From NCBI GenBank assembly GCA_014763895.1, contig JACXUM010000021.1:1-41070 (forward strand): 41,070 nt of DNA, in the 5' to 3' direction. The notes below the pieces were generated by a model. The model had not been told where the DNA came from and searched no databases. It saw nothing but the letters and a program-made list of their open reading frames with translations. Position 1 is the first letter of the stretch. Each line of letters opens with the position of its first letter. Positions 33,348-41,070 of the stretch are shown piece after piece. Source of the DNA: Campylobacterales bacterium. GTDB lineage: Bacteria > Campylobacterota > Campylobacteria > Campylobacterales > Sulfurovaceae. Position numbers and translations under genes: made by a program.

Positions 33348-33383
33348 AAGAGTGAATAGTGAAGAGTGAAGAGTGAATAGTAA
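33348..33383. repeat. Heptamer repeat array B (AGAGTGA/ATAGTGA)
   Basis: Five or so seven-base units (AGAGTGA, ATAGTGA) lie 14 bases upstream of coaD. It is in inverted orientation to array A at 33480-33511 and partly complementary to it, so the intervening 97 bases could be looped out as a stem. Confidence 0.85.
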
Positions 33384-33479
33384 ATAATATTGCTTTGCAT
33401 TGCTTTTCAATGCTTTTATTTGATGAATGGATCATTTGTTTCTCTTCAATCAAAGCTTTTTTTGGAAAAGCATACCACA

Positions 33480-33511
33480 ACTCCTCACTCCTCACTCTTA
33501 ATTCCTCACTT
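33480..33511. repeat. Heptamer repeat array A (ACTCCTC)
   Basis: About four seven-base units of ACTCCTC/ATTCCTC type, the same unit as in the gene at 1-534. It overlaps the end of ubiX: the ubiX stop TGA lies within the last unit on the minus strand. Confidence 0.85.
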
Positions 33512-34045
33512 GAAGCCTTTAGCTTCACCCCATCTTTCATATAAATTGTTTTCTATTCCCAGGCTGTCATACCATTTTCCAATGATAAAACGTTCCATCT
33601 GTTCCACACTCTGAGTATCTGCATAATACCCTAGTACCGGAGGAGCGATAATCACACCCAAGGAAGCCAGTTTATGCATATTTTCCAAAGCGATAGCAGA
33701 AAAAGGCATTTCTCTTGGCGCAAGAAGCAATTTTTTTTGTTCTTTCAATGCAACTGCAGCCACTCTTGTGGGAAGGTTGTCACTGATACCACAGGCGATC
33801 TTTGCCAGCGTATTCATGCTGCAAGGAATGATGGCAGTTGCATCTACCCTGAACGAACCGCTTGAGATAGAGGCTGCGATATTGTCATCTTGATGGAGTG
33901 TAACCTGTTTATTTTCAAAAGATTCCACGGCTAGCGCATTCTTTGAAACAACCACATGTACTTCGATATCTTCAGGCAGGTATTCAACAAATTTCTTGCC
34001 CAACTCCACACCGCTTGCACCGGTAATTGCTACAACAAGTTTCAA
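33506..34045 (-). CDS. ubiX: Flavin prenyltransferase UbiX
   Basis: This 179-residue enzyme makes prenylated FMN for UbiD-type decarboxylases. Motifs: VVAITGASGVELGKKF, IIPCSMNTLAKIACGISDNL, LLAPREMPFSAIALENM and the C-terminal VLGYYADTQSVEQMERFI. The stop codon falls inside the heptamer repeat, so the last residue or two may have changed when the repeat arrived. Upstream (34046-34268) is a non-coding spacer before the tRNA genes. Confidence 0.93.
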   Translation of the reverse strand: MKLVVAITGASGVELGKKFVEYLPEDIEVHVVVSKNALAVESFENKQVTLHQDDNIAASISSGSFRVDATAIIPCSMNTLAKIACGISDNLPTRVAAVALKEQKKLLLAPREMPFSAIALENMHKLASLGVIIAPPVLGYYADTQSVEQMERFIIGKWYDSLGIENNLYERWGEAKGFK

Positions 34046-34268
34046 GACAATCCTTTATTTTACTTTTTGCATTATAACAAATCTAAGTAATGATTTAGTT
34101 TTATCAAGGTTGTTATGAGTCTGGGAAAATGTTTTTAAATCTTTGACAGACACGAGTCATTACTTGCTTGGTACCAGTCTTTCTCCTGATCAATACGGCA
34201 GTATTTTATCTATCTGGATTAATTATGCGTCGTTAAAGAATTTGAAAGCAGATTGAATAGATGAAAAA

Positions 34269-34343
34269 TGGAGCGGGCGAAGGGATTCGAACCCTCGACC
34301 CTAACCTTGGCAAGGTTATGCTCTACCCCTGAGCTACGCCCGC
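34269..34343 (-). tRNA. tRNA-Gly (GCC)
   Basis: 75 bases including an encoded CCA. Acceptor arms GCGGGCG/CGCCCGC match, the D-arm is GCTCAGGGGTAGAGC, the anticodon loop is TTGCCAA and the T-arm GGTTCGAATCC is present. It reads GGC and GGU codons. Confidence 0.95.
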
Positions 34344-34360
34344 AACATTTAGAGAAAAAG

Positions 34361-34437
34361 TGGAGCGGGAGACGGGACTCGAACCCGCGACCCTCAGCTT
34401 GGAAGGCTGACGCTCTAGCCAACTGAGCTACTCCCGC
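34361..34437 (-). tRNA. tRNA-Gly (TCC)
   Basis: 77 bases including an encoded CCA. Acceptor GCGGGAG/CTCCCGC, D-arm GCTCAGTTGGCTAGAGC, anticodon loop CTTCCAA, T-loop TTCGAGT. It lies 17 bases upstream of the tRNA-Gly(GCC) gene on the same strand, probably one transcript. Confidence 0.95.
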
Positions 34438-34533
34438 GTCATTAAAGAAGTACACTATGATGCTAAATACTAAAAGACTTTATCTAGTAACTTTTTAGGA
34501 TTTTTCAAAAAGTGTGTTTTTATATTAAAAAAG

Positions 34534-34618
34534 TGGTACCTCGGGTCGGACTCGAACCGACACGAGCAAGCTCACCAGATTTTGAGTCTGGCGTGTCTAC
34601 CAGTTCCACCACCGAGGC
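34534..34618 (-). tRNA. tRNA-Leu (CAA)
   Basis: 85 bases including an encoded CCA. The long variable arm (TGAGCTTGCTCG) marks a class II tRNA. The anticodon loop CTCAAAA gives anticodon CAA, reading UUG. Confidence 0.93.
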
Positions 34619-34720
34619 AAATACATTCGAAAATGTAAACGGAATTTTACGTATTTATTCTTAAATTTTGCTGAGTTAATGTCGTAATAAATCTTTTTAT
34701 AACAATTTGTCGATTTAGCT

Positions 34721-34748
34721 TTGGCAACTTATCTTAATTTGTTATAAT
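34721..34748 (+). promoter_or_regulatory. Promoter of ftsK
   Basis: TTGGCA (34721-34726) and TATAAT (34743-34748) with a 16-base spacer, upstream of ftsK and divergent from the tRNA genes. Confidence 0.6.
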
Positions 34749-34785
34749 ACCTCTTGTTGTATTTATTAATATTATGGGAGTTGAC

Positions 34786-37026
34786 TTGAAAATCACGCTG
34801 ATTATAACAGCCATTCTTTTTATTTATGGTGCTTTTTCGACATTATTTCATGATAATGCATTGGTCGGAAACATCGGTAAAATAATAGGGGATACCAATA
34901 TTTTTTTATTTGGCCATTTAGCCTACATTAATATCCTGATCCTGTTTTATCCGCTTTATAAACTTTTCACTGATACTGCCAAACTAAAAGAAGTTGATTT
35001 TTATTTAGGGTGGATACTCTTTTTCATTGGTTTGATCTTATTGCAGTCTTTGGTTTTGGAACCTAAAGATGCAGGGTTCGTAGGAACGCAGATCGTTGAA
35101 TTTTTACAGCCATTCATCGGTAAGGCCGGTTTATGGCTTTCGTGGGTGATGATCACTTCGCTTGCTTTGGTATTTATCCTGGATGATGATTTTCATCCAA
35201 GAGATCTAAATCTTCATCGTTTTTCTTTTCAACCTTTGATTACGGGAATCAAAACTATAGGTGAAGGGATGAAGGCATTTTTCAAAAAATTGTTTACCAA
35301 CCCGTTTGCTTCACCACCTTTAGAAACAGAAATGATGCCTTTTGCCGATCAAAAAGCTAAAGGAAAGGTTCAAAGACCCATTGAACGACAGGTTGTAAAA
35401 AAGAATATCCAAACACCTGAAATTGAAGACCTTATTGGGGAGAGTCCCAAAAAATCTAAAGAAAGAGTTGAAACAGTACACGATCCTGTGATCAACGAGA
35501 TATTGGAAGTGGAAAGGTCTATTCCTACAACTTCCCTAAAGAACACACAGGTTCAGATCGTGGAAGAATTGGAAGAGAATTCAAAACTTTTGGAACAGAT
35601 AGAAAAAGGAGCGGTAGCTAAACCGAAGAACTTCAAACTGCCTAAGCTTGATTTTTTGCAAAAAGCGCCAAAAAGTACTAAAAAGATCAATGAAGCCGAG
35701 ATCGATAGAAAGATCGAAGAGCTTCTGGCTAAATTAAGGCAGTTCAATGTAGAGGGTGATGTGGTTCGTACTTACAGCGGTCCCTTGGTAACCACATTTG
35801 AGTTTAAACCGGCACCGAATGTCAAAGTCTCCAAGATTCTGGGACTTCAGGATGACCTTGCGATGGCACTCAGCGCCGAGACGATACGTATCCAGGCACC
35901 GATCCCGGGCCGTGATGTGGTCGGTATCGAAATTCCTAATGATACAATTGATACGATCTACCTTCGTGAGATACTCGAGAGCGATCTTTTTAAAGAATCA
36001 AGCTCTCCTTTGACTGTGGCGCTTGGAAAAGATATCGTAGGGAAACCTTTTATTACGGATATCAAAAAATTGCCTCATTTGCTCATTGCCGGAACAACAG
36101 GTTCGGGAAAATCGGTCGGTATCAATGCGATGATACTCTCATTGCTTTACCGCAACGATCCAGATCAGCTCAAATTGATGCTGATCGATCCAAAAATGCT
36201 GGAGTTTTCGATCTATAATGATATCCCGCATCTGATCACCCCTGTGATCACGGAACCCAAAAAAGCCATTGCAGCGCTTGCCAATATGGTCGGAGAAATG
36301 GAACGCCGCTATAAACTGATGGCAGAAAACCGTACCAAAAATATCGATAACTACAATGAAAAGGTGAAACAGGACGGTTCAGCAGAACCTTTCCCGTTTA
36401 TCGTGATCGTGATCGATGAATTGGCCGATTTGATGATGAACGGTGGGAAAGAAGTCGAATATTCGATTGCAAGGCTTGCCCAGATGGCCAGAGCATGCGG
36501 TATCCATTTGATCGTGGCAACACAGCGTCCGAGTGTGGATGTCGTAACGGGCCTGATCAAAGCCAATTTGCCGTCTCGTCTGAGTTACAGGGTCGGACAG
36601 CGTATCGATTCAAAAGTGATCTTGGACAGTATGGGAGCGGAGAGTCTTTTGGGAAGAGGGGACGGGCTATTTACACCGCCTGGAGCAGTAGGGCTTGTCC
36701 GTATCCATGCTCCTTGGAATACCGAAGAAGAGATCGAAGAGATCGTAGAATATCTTAAAGCACAGCGGGCACCGGAATATGATGAGAGCTATCTGATCAC
36801 CGGCGGCGCTGGAACATCTGAAGACGGGCCTTCAGACATGGAGCTTGATCCTCTGTTTGAAGAGGCAAAAAACGTTATTTTAACGGATAAAAAAACATCG
36901 ATCTCCTATTTGCAGCGAAAACTCCAGATCGGGTACAATAGATCAGCAAACATCATTGAACAGCTTGAAGCAGTGGGAATACTCAGTGAACCTAACGCAA
37001 AAGGCAACAGAGAGATATTAGTCTAA
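34786..37026 (+). CDS. ftsK: DNA translocase FtsK
   Basis: This 746-residue septal DNA pump has four N-terminal membrane helices (within residues about 1-140), a charged linker, an alpha/beta motor with Walker A LIAGTTGSGKSVGINAM and Walker B FIVIVIDELADLMM, and a C-terminal winged-helix gamma domain (ISYLQRKLQIGYNRSANIIE) that reads orienting DNA sequences. I favour TTG 34786, preceded by GGGAG at five bases; an in-frame ATG at 34774 has no ribosome site. It is co-transcribed with the gene at 37042, 15 bases downstream. Confidence 0.94.
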   Translation: MKITLIITAILFIYGAFSTLFHDNALVGNIGKIIGDTNIFLFGHLAYINILILFYPLYKLFTDTAKLKEVDFYLGWILFFIGLILLQSLVLEPKDAGFVGTQIVEFLQPFIGKAGLWLSWVMITSLALVFILDDDFHPRDLNLHRFSFQPLITGIKTIGEGMKAFFKKLFTNPFASPPLETEMMPFADQKAKGKVQRPIERQVVKKNIQTPEIEDLIGESPKKSKERVETVHDPVINEILEVERSIPTTSLKNTQVQIVEELEENSKLLEQIEKGAVAKPKNFKLPKLDFLQKAPKSTKKINEAEIDRKIEELLAKLRQFNVEGDVVRTYSGPLVTTFEFKPAPNVKVSKILGLQDDLAMALSAETIRIQAPIPGRDVVGIEIPNDTIDTIYLREILESDLFKESSSPLTVALGKDIVGKPFITDIKKLPHLLIAGTTGSGKSVGINAMILSLLYRNDPDQLKLMLIDPKMLEFSIYNDIPHLITPVITEPKKAIAALANMVGEMERRYKLMAENRTKNIDNYNEKVKQDGSAEPFPFIVIVIDELADLMMNGGKEVEYSIARLAQMARACGIHLIVATQRPSVDVVTGLIKANLPSRLSYRVGQRIDSKVILDSMGAESLLGRGDGLFTPPGAVGLVRIHAPWNTEEEIEEIVEYLKAQRAPEYDESYLITGGAGTSEDGPSDMELDPLFEEAKNVILTDKKTSISYLQRKLQIGYNRSANIIEQLEAVGILSEPNAKGNREILV

Positions 37027-37041
37027 AAGGAGAAATAACAT

Positions 37042-37443
37042 ATGGCATATTTTAGTAATACGCAAGAGGGCGATCAAGTCTATGGGCTTATTTTTGGCCC
37101 GGGTAAGATCATCAATGTTTTCCCCGACAGTTTTTATTCGATAATGGTGGAATTTAAAAACGGTTATGAAGTGCCTTATACGGATGAAGGTGTTCCTGGA
37201 TGGGGGAACTTCAAGAAACAGACCCTGTTTTACAGAAACGATGTCGATCTTAGTTCGGAAGATTTTTCACCTGTCGATAAAGTGCTTTCTCCTAAAAAGA
37301 TCATTAAACTAAGAGAAAAAAATAAACTGCAGATCAGACTACCCTCGGGGATTTGGAAAAATATCAAAAAAGCCGATCCCGAATATGTAGAGAAGCTACT
37401 CAAAAAAGAACAATATCATCTCTTTAGAAAAAAAGAGAAATAG
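37042..37443 (+). CDS. Conserved protein of unknown function downstream of ftsK
   Basis: This 133-residue soluble protein has an N-terminal half (GDQVYGLIFGPGKIINVF, YSIMVEFKNGYEVPYT) that looks like a small beta-barrel, reminiscent of CarD/Tudor-like or SH3-like folds, and a C-terminal half that is basic and helical (KKIIKLREKNKLQIRL). There are no signal peptide or membrane segments. A good AAAAGGAGAAA site precedes the ATG. Co-transcription with ftsK suggests a link to chromosome handling, but no function is established that I know. Confidence 0.82.
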   Translation: MAYFSNTQEGDQVYGLIFGPGKIINVFPDSFYSIMVEFKNGYEVPYTDEGVPGWGNFKKQTLFYRNDVDLSSEDFSPVDKVLSPKKIIKLREKNKLQIRLPSGIWKNIKKADPEYVEKLLKKEQYHLFRKKEK

Positions 37444-37464
37444 TTTTTTCAAGTCAATACACAG

Positions 37465-37491
37465 AAAGAGCGTTCAAAAGCCGCTTTTTTT
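37465..37491 (+). terminator. Terminator after the ftsK operon
   Basis: AGCG (37469-37472) pairs with CGCT (37482-37485), extended imperfectly by AAAG/TTTT, followed by a run of seven T's to 37491. A short stem but a good U-tract. Confidence 0.5.
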
Positions 37492-37609
37492 GTAACAATC
37501 CGCTACATAAACTTAATTAGATTTCTTTCTTCTTATCATTCAAATAAATTTTAATTTCATAATAGATACTATTATCGTACAAATTTAAATTATTTCAGGA
37601 GACCTTATC

Positions 37610-40186
37610 ATGGCCTTAATCGAAGAGTATAAAGCACATACGGCTGAGCGTGCAAAACTTGGTGTACCGCCATTGGCACTCAATGCAGAGCAGACTGCAG
37701 AACTTGTAGAACTTTTAAAAGCAGATAAAATCGAAGAACAAGATTACCTTTTAGATTTGATCGAAAATAAGATCCCGGGTGGTGTAGATGATGCAGCATA
37801 TGTAAAAGCAGCGTTTTTGAATGCAATCGTTCAAGGTGATGCAAGATCTCATGCAATCGATAAAGTGCATGCAGTAAAAATCTTGGGAAAAATGCTTGGT
37901 GGATTTAACGTTGGTCCATTGGTGGAAGCATTGAAAAGTTCGTATGTTGAAGTTGCCCAGGCCGCAGCAGATGAATTGAAAAACACGATTTTGGTTTATA
38001 ACTCTTTCAATGATGTCAAAGATATGATGGACCAGGGAAATGCTTATGCAAAAGAGGTAGTAGAATCTTGGGCAAATGCTGAATGGTTCACTAACAGACC
38101 GGCACTTGCGAAAGAGATCACTGTAACAGTGTATAAAATCCCTGGCGAGACAAATACAGACGACCTGTCTCCTGCTTCTGAAGCATTCACAAGGGCGGAT
38201 ATCCCGCTTCACGCAAATTCAATGCTTGTATCAAGAATGGAAAAACCGCTTGAGACTATGGCTGAACTTAAAACAAAAGGTCATCCGCTTGCATACGTTG
38301 GTGACGTTGTAGGTACAGGAAGTTCAAGAAAATCAGGTATCAACTCTGTACAGTGGCATATGGGTGAAGATATTCCTGGTATTCCTAACAAAAGAACAGG
38401 CGGTGTGGTTATCGGTTCTATTATCGCGCCTATCTTCTTTAACACGGCAGAGGATTCAGGATGTCTTCCTATACAAGCTCCTGTAGACAAGCTCGATACA
38501 GGTGACGTGATCACTGTAAAACCATATGAAGGTGTGATCGAAAAGAACGGAGAAGTTGTTTCTGAATTTACAATTTCTCCAAATACACTGCCGGATGAAA
38601 TGAGAGCAGGCGGACGTATCCCGCTCATCATCGGTAAAGGTTTGACTGCAAAAGCAAGAGAAGCGCTTGGTATGGCTCCATCGGATGTGTTTATGGCACC
38701 TGAGCAGCCGGAAGATAACGGTAAAGGGTATACCCTTGCACAGAAAATGGTCGGTAAAGCATGTGGTGTTGAAGGTGTAAAACCGGGTGTTTACTGTGAG
38801 CCAATCGTAACAACTGTCGGTTCTCAAGATACTACAGGTCCTATGACAAGAGATGAGATCAAAGAGCTTGCAGCACTCAGCTTTGGTGCAGATATGGTAA
38901 TGCAGTCATTCTGTCACACTGCAGCCTATCCAAAACCGGCAGACATCAAGCTTCAGCATACATTGCCTCCATTCTGGACAAGCAGAAAAGGTGTGATCCT
39001 CAGACCGGGTGACGGTGTTATCCACTCATGGCTGAACAGACTTTGTCTTCCGGATACTGTAGGTACAGGAGGGGATTCACATACAAGATTCCCGATCGGT
39101 ATCTCATTCCCAGCTGGTTCGGGTCTCGTTGCATTCGCAGGTGTTACAGGTATGATGCCGCTTACAATGCCAGAATCTGTTCTTGTAAGATTTAAAGGCC
39201 AGATGCAGCCAGGTATCACACTTCGTGACCTTGTCAATGCGATTCCTTACTATGCGATCAAGCAAGGGTTGTTGACCGTTGAGAAAAAAGGTAAGAAAAA
39301 TATCTTTGCTGGACGCGTACTTGAGATCGAAGGTCTTGAAACTCTCAAGTGTGAGCAGGCGTTTGAGCTTTCTGATGCATCTGCTGAGAGATCTGCTGCT
39401 GCATGTACGGTTAAGTTGGATAAAGAGCCGGTTATCGAATATCTAAGTTCTAACATTGCATTGATCGAAGAGATGATCAAAGAGGGTTACGAAGATGCTG
39501 CAACACTCCAAAGAAGAGCAGATAAGATGAAGGCTTGGTTGGCAAATCCAGAACTCATGGAGGCTGATGCAGATGCTGAGTATGCTGCAGTAATCGATAT
39601 CGATCTAAATGAGATCACTGAGCCGATCCTTGCTTGTCCAAACGATCCGGATGATGTTGCGACACTTTCTGAGATCCTTGCTGATCCAAAAAGACCGACT
39701 GGGAAGATTGATGAAGTATTCGTTGGATCTTGTATGACGAACATCGGTCTATTTAGAGCATTGGGGGAAGTACTCAAAGGTGAAGGTGCTGTTAAAGCAA
39801 AACTTTGGGTTGTTCCACCGACAAAAATGGATGAAAAACAATTGACTGAAGAGGGTTACTATGCGATCTTCGGGACAGCCGGCGCAAGAACAGAGATCCC
39901 TGGATGTTCTCTTTGTATGGGTAACCAGGCACAGGCTACACAAGGTTCAGTGGTATTCAGTACAAGTACAAGAAACTTTGACAACAGACTTGGAAAAGAT
40001 ACGAAAGTATATCTTGGCTCAGCAGAAGTCGCAGCAGTTGCAGCACTTCTTGGACGTCTTCCAAGCAAAGAAGAATATCTTGAGATCATGAACAGAAAGA
40101 TCACAGAAAAGAACAAAGCAAGCGTTTACAAATACTTGAACTTCGACCAGGTTTCTTCTGAAGAACTTGAAGCAATGGTCAAATAA
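37610..40186 (+). CDS. acnB: Aconitate hydratase 2 / 2-methylisocitrate dehydratase
   Basis: This 858-residue AcnB has a HEAT-like N-terminal domain (about 1-160), the swivel domain with [12 protein letters not shown] and [18 protein letters not shown], then the catalytic domains with the [4Fe-4S] cysteines in AYPKPADIK-adjacent CHTAAYP and [11 protein letters not shown]. It interconverts citrate and isocitrate, in the reductive or oxidative TCA cycle. AGGAGACC precedes the start, with a typical AT-rich upstream region. It is monocistronic, closed by a strong hairpin. Confidence 0.96.
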   Translation: MALIEEYKAHTAERAKLGVPPLALNAEQTAELVELLKADKIEEQDYLLDLIENKIPGGVDDAAYVKAAFLNAIVQGDARSHAIDKVHAVKILGKMLGGFNVGPLVEALKSSYVEVAQAAADELKNTILVYNSFNDVKDMMDQGNAYAKEVVESWANAEWFTNRPALAKEITVTVYKIPGETNTDDLSPASEAFTRADIPLHANSMLVSRMEKPLETMAELKTKGHPLAYVGDVVGTGSSRKSGINSVQWHMGEDIPGIPNKRTGGVVIGSIIAPIFFNTAEDSGCLPIQAPVDKLDTGDVITVKPYEGVIEKNGEVVSEFTISPNTLPDEMRAGGRIPLIIGKGLTAKAREALGMAPSDVFMAPEQPEDNGKGYTLAQKMVGKACGVEGVKPGVYCEPIVTTVGSQDTTGPMTRDEIKELAALSFGADMVMQSFCHTAAYPKPADIKLQHTLPPFWTSRKGVILRPGDGVIHSWLNRLCLPDTVGTGGDSHTRFPIGISFPAGSGLVAFAGVTGMMPLTMPESVLVRFKGQMQPGITLRDLVNAIPYYAIKQGLLTVEKKGKKNIFAGRVLEIEGLETLKCEQAFELSDASAERSAAACTVKLDKEPVIEYLSSNIALIEEMIKEGYEDAATLQRRADKMKAWLANPELMEADADAEYAAVIDIDLNEITEPILACPNDPDDVATLSEILADPKRPTGKIDEVFVGSCMTNIGLFRALGEVLKGEGAVKAKLWVVPPTKMDEKQLTEEGYYAIFGTAGARTEIPGCSLCMGNQAQATQGSVVFSTSTRNFDNRLGKDTKVYLGSAEVAAVAALLGRLPSKEEYLEIMNRKITEKNKASVYKYLNFDQVSSEELEAMVK

Positions 40187-40212
40187 GTAGTCACTACTTT
40201 ATATCTATGCAT

Positions 40213-40237
40213 TAAGCAAAGGATTTTCCTTTGCTTA
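40213..40237 (+). terminator. Hairpin terminator after acnB
   Basis: TAAGCAAAGG (40213-40222) and CCTTTGCTTA (40228-40237) form a perfect ten-pair stem with a five-base loop ATTTT. The T-tract after it is interrupted (TTCCTCTTTT). The remaining 40238-40435 is AT-rich with no gene. Confidence 0.75.
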
Positions 40238-40435
40238 TGATTCCTCTTTTGCTCTTCTCAAATCTGTAATTGTTCCCTATCAAAGTATCTATTTCAAAAG
40301 CGTTCAAGCGAAAATATTTTCGATTTAGTTAGATAAAAAATAGGGAGCATTGGGCAATCACATAATATTGAAAATTTATAATATTTTCTTATTATTTTAA
40401 TAAATTATATTAACATTATATTAAGCTTATTTAAC

Positions 40436-40441
40436 TATAAT
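40436..40441 (+). promoter_or_regulatory. -10 element for the small exported protein gene
   Basis: TATAAT at 40436-40441, in a very AT-rich region, lies 19 bases before the ATG at 40461. The absence of a -35 with upstream A/T periodicity is typical of this phylum. Confidence 0.5.
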
Positions 40442-40460
40442 TTTTTAAAAAAGGATGACG

Positions 40461-40709
40461 ATGAAACAAATTATTTTAACAGTTTTTATGAGTGTTTTTG
40501 TATTTGGCGGATTTTATACGGATGAGACAAAAGCAGATAAATTAGAAGTCATTGAAGCACAAAGGCTTTGTAATCTCTTTACACAAAAGGCAGAAAATTA
40601 TGAAAAAACGATGAGGGATGATGATCTTGCAAGACAAACACTTGTTTCATATCAGCAAAGAGCAAAGCTCTATTGTGACAAAGCTAAAGCGCTTGAAAAA
40701 TCTCTTTAA
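40461..40709 (+). CDS. Small exported protein of unknown function
   Basis: This 82-residue protein has a signal peptide (MKQIILTVFMSVFVFGGF) followed by a charged helical body with two cysteines (RLCNLF and LYCDKA) that could pair in the periplasm. The start at 40461 follows AAAGGA with correct spacing; the in-frame ATG at 40455 overlaps that site. Its last 26 bases overlap the convergent thioesterase gene. Not recognised. Confidence 0.75.
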   Translation: MKQIILTVFMSVFVFGGFYTDETKADKLEVIEAQRLCNLFTQKAENYEKTMRDDDLARQTLVSYQQRAKLYCDKAKALEKSL

Positions 40710-41055
40710 ATTGTGAAGGGATACGGGAGGGTTTACCCTGTGCGAGATAGGCCAGTCTAATTTTCATACTGAAAATTTTTTTTGTTTCTTTATAAACTTC
40801 TTGAAGTAAGATGATAGAAGAGTTTTTTAATTCATGAATATGGGTTTGTACTTCAAGCAGATCTCCCAGTCTGGCCGTAGATAAAAAATCCGCATCGATA
40901 TGATGGACGACGAACCCGCTTTTATCTCCATCAAATGGCACCATCCCTCGAGAAAAAAACATTTCGCTTCTGGCTCTTTCACAAAATTTGATGTAGTTGG
41001 TATGATAAACGATACCTCCAGCATCTGTATCTTCGTAATAAACTCGTATCTGCAC
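40684..41055 (-). CDS. YbgC-like acyl-CoA thioesterase (hotdog fold)
   Basis: This 123-residue hotdog protein has the 4-hydroxybenzoyl-CoA thioesterase/YbgC signature VYYEDTDAGGIVYHTNYIKF (catalytic Asp in DTD, His in YHTNY) and ERARSE. YbgC of proteobacteria is linked to the Tol-Pal system and hydrolyses short acyl-CoAs; the tol genes would lie outside the window if present. It appears complete, starting at 41055, and its 3' end overlaps the convergent small exported protein gene. Confidence 0.9.
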   Translation of the reverse strand: MQIRVYYEDTDAGGIVYHTNYIKFCERARSEMFFSRGMVPFDGDKSGFVVHHIDADFLSTARLGDLLEVQTHIHELKNSSIILLQEVYKETKKIFSMKIRLAYLAQGKPSRIPSQFKEIFQAL

Positions 41056-41070
41056 CTTATAAACCCCTAT

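Noticed and set aside
33331-33540. 69-residue minus-strand frame between ubiX and coaD
   Set aside because: It is the translation of the two heptamer arrays (SSLFTIHS, EELRVRSEEL) and their core, with no homology-like features.
34219-34455. 78-residue open frame across the two tRNA-Gly genes
   Set aside because: It is the familiar spurious translation of tRNA sequence (GVAQLARASAF, GRSSGVEHNLAKVRV); both tRNAs are clear.

Overview
The window is a chromosomal segment from a Campylobacterota bacterium, most like the free-living Sulfurovum/Sulfurimonas group. That placement is inferred from the genes: a ubiX-coaD-tmk-hisS cluster, carboxynorspermidine synthase together with SpeA arginine decarboxylase, AcnB as aconitase, an Mla (MCE) lipid transporter, AT-rich -10-dominated promoters and many start/stop-overlapping genes. 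Nothing in the sequence fixes the species.

Layout. 1-534: 3' -truncated (by the window edge) nucleotidyltransferase-fold gene on the minus strand whose reading frame is threaded with heptanucleotide repeats. 704-1348: outer-membrane beta-barrel protein. 1429-6288: exopolysaccharide assembly operon (Wzz/BY-kinase fusion, PHP tyrosine phosphatase, Wza-like lipoprotein, WecA-like initiating transferase). 6289-6623: non-coding, with an IS200/IS605 tnpA remnant and its palindromic end. 6624-7292: S24/HTH repressor. 7460-14102: an arsenic island, with arsB on the minus strand and a tightly packed 11-gene plus-strand operon: arsI, arsR, arsC, rhodanese, arsP, a Cys-rich small protein, a thioredoxin, a CcdA-like protein, a periplasmic thioredoxin, a thioredoxin-like protein and an FmdE-family protein. 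14298-15623: IS5-like transposase broken by a single in-frame stop, lying against the 3' end of rodA.

15501-22311: housekeeping genes rodA, pgeF, elyC/ydcF-like, carboxynorspermidine synthase, AEC transporter, dedA, aspC. 22376-25011: an IS605-type element with intact tnpB, decayed divergent tnpA and a Fic-domain gene lodged between them; the fic stop overlaps the tnpB start, and one strong promoter would drive both. 25023-31040: cysE, speA, then a four-gene Mla/MCE lipid-transport operon. 31069-34045: hisS, tmk, coaD, ubiX (minus strand), with an inverted pair of heptamer-repeat arrays between ubiX and coaD. 34269-34618: tRNA-Gly(GCC), tRNA-Gly(TCC), tRNA-Leu(CAA). 34786-41055: ftsK, an unknown 133-residue protein, acnB, a small exported protein and a YbgC-type thioesterase.

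The most interesting regions are the arsenic operon with its cytoplasm-to-periplasm thiol machinery ending in a Tat-type FmdE protein, and the tnpB-fic element, in which an apparently intact RNA-guided nuclease is translationally linked to a Fic protein lacking the canonical catalytic histidine while the transposase of the same element is dead. The heptanucleotide repeats, which enter a coding frame at one locus and supply a stop codon at another, are a third signal.
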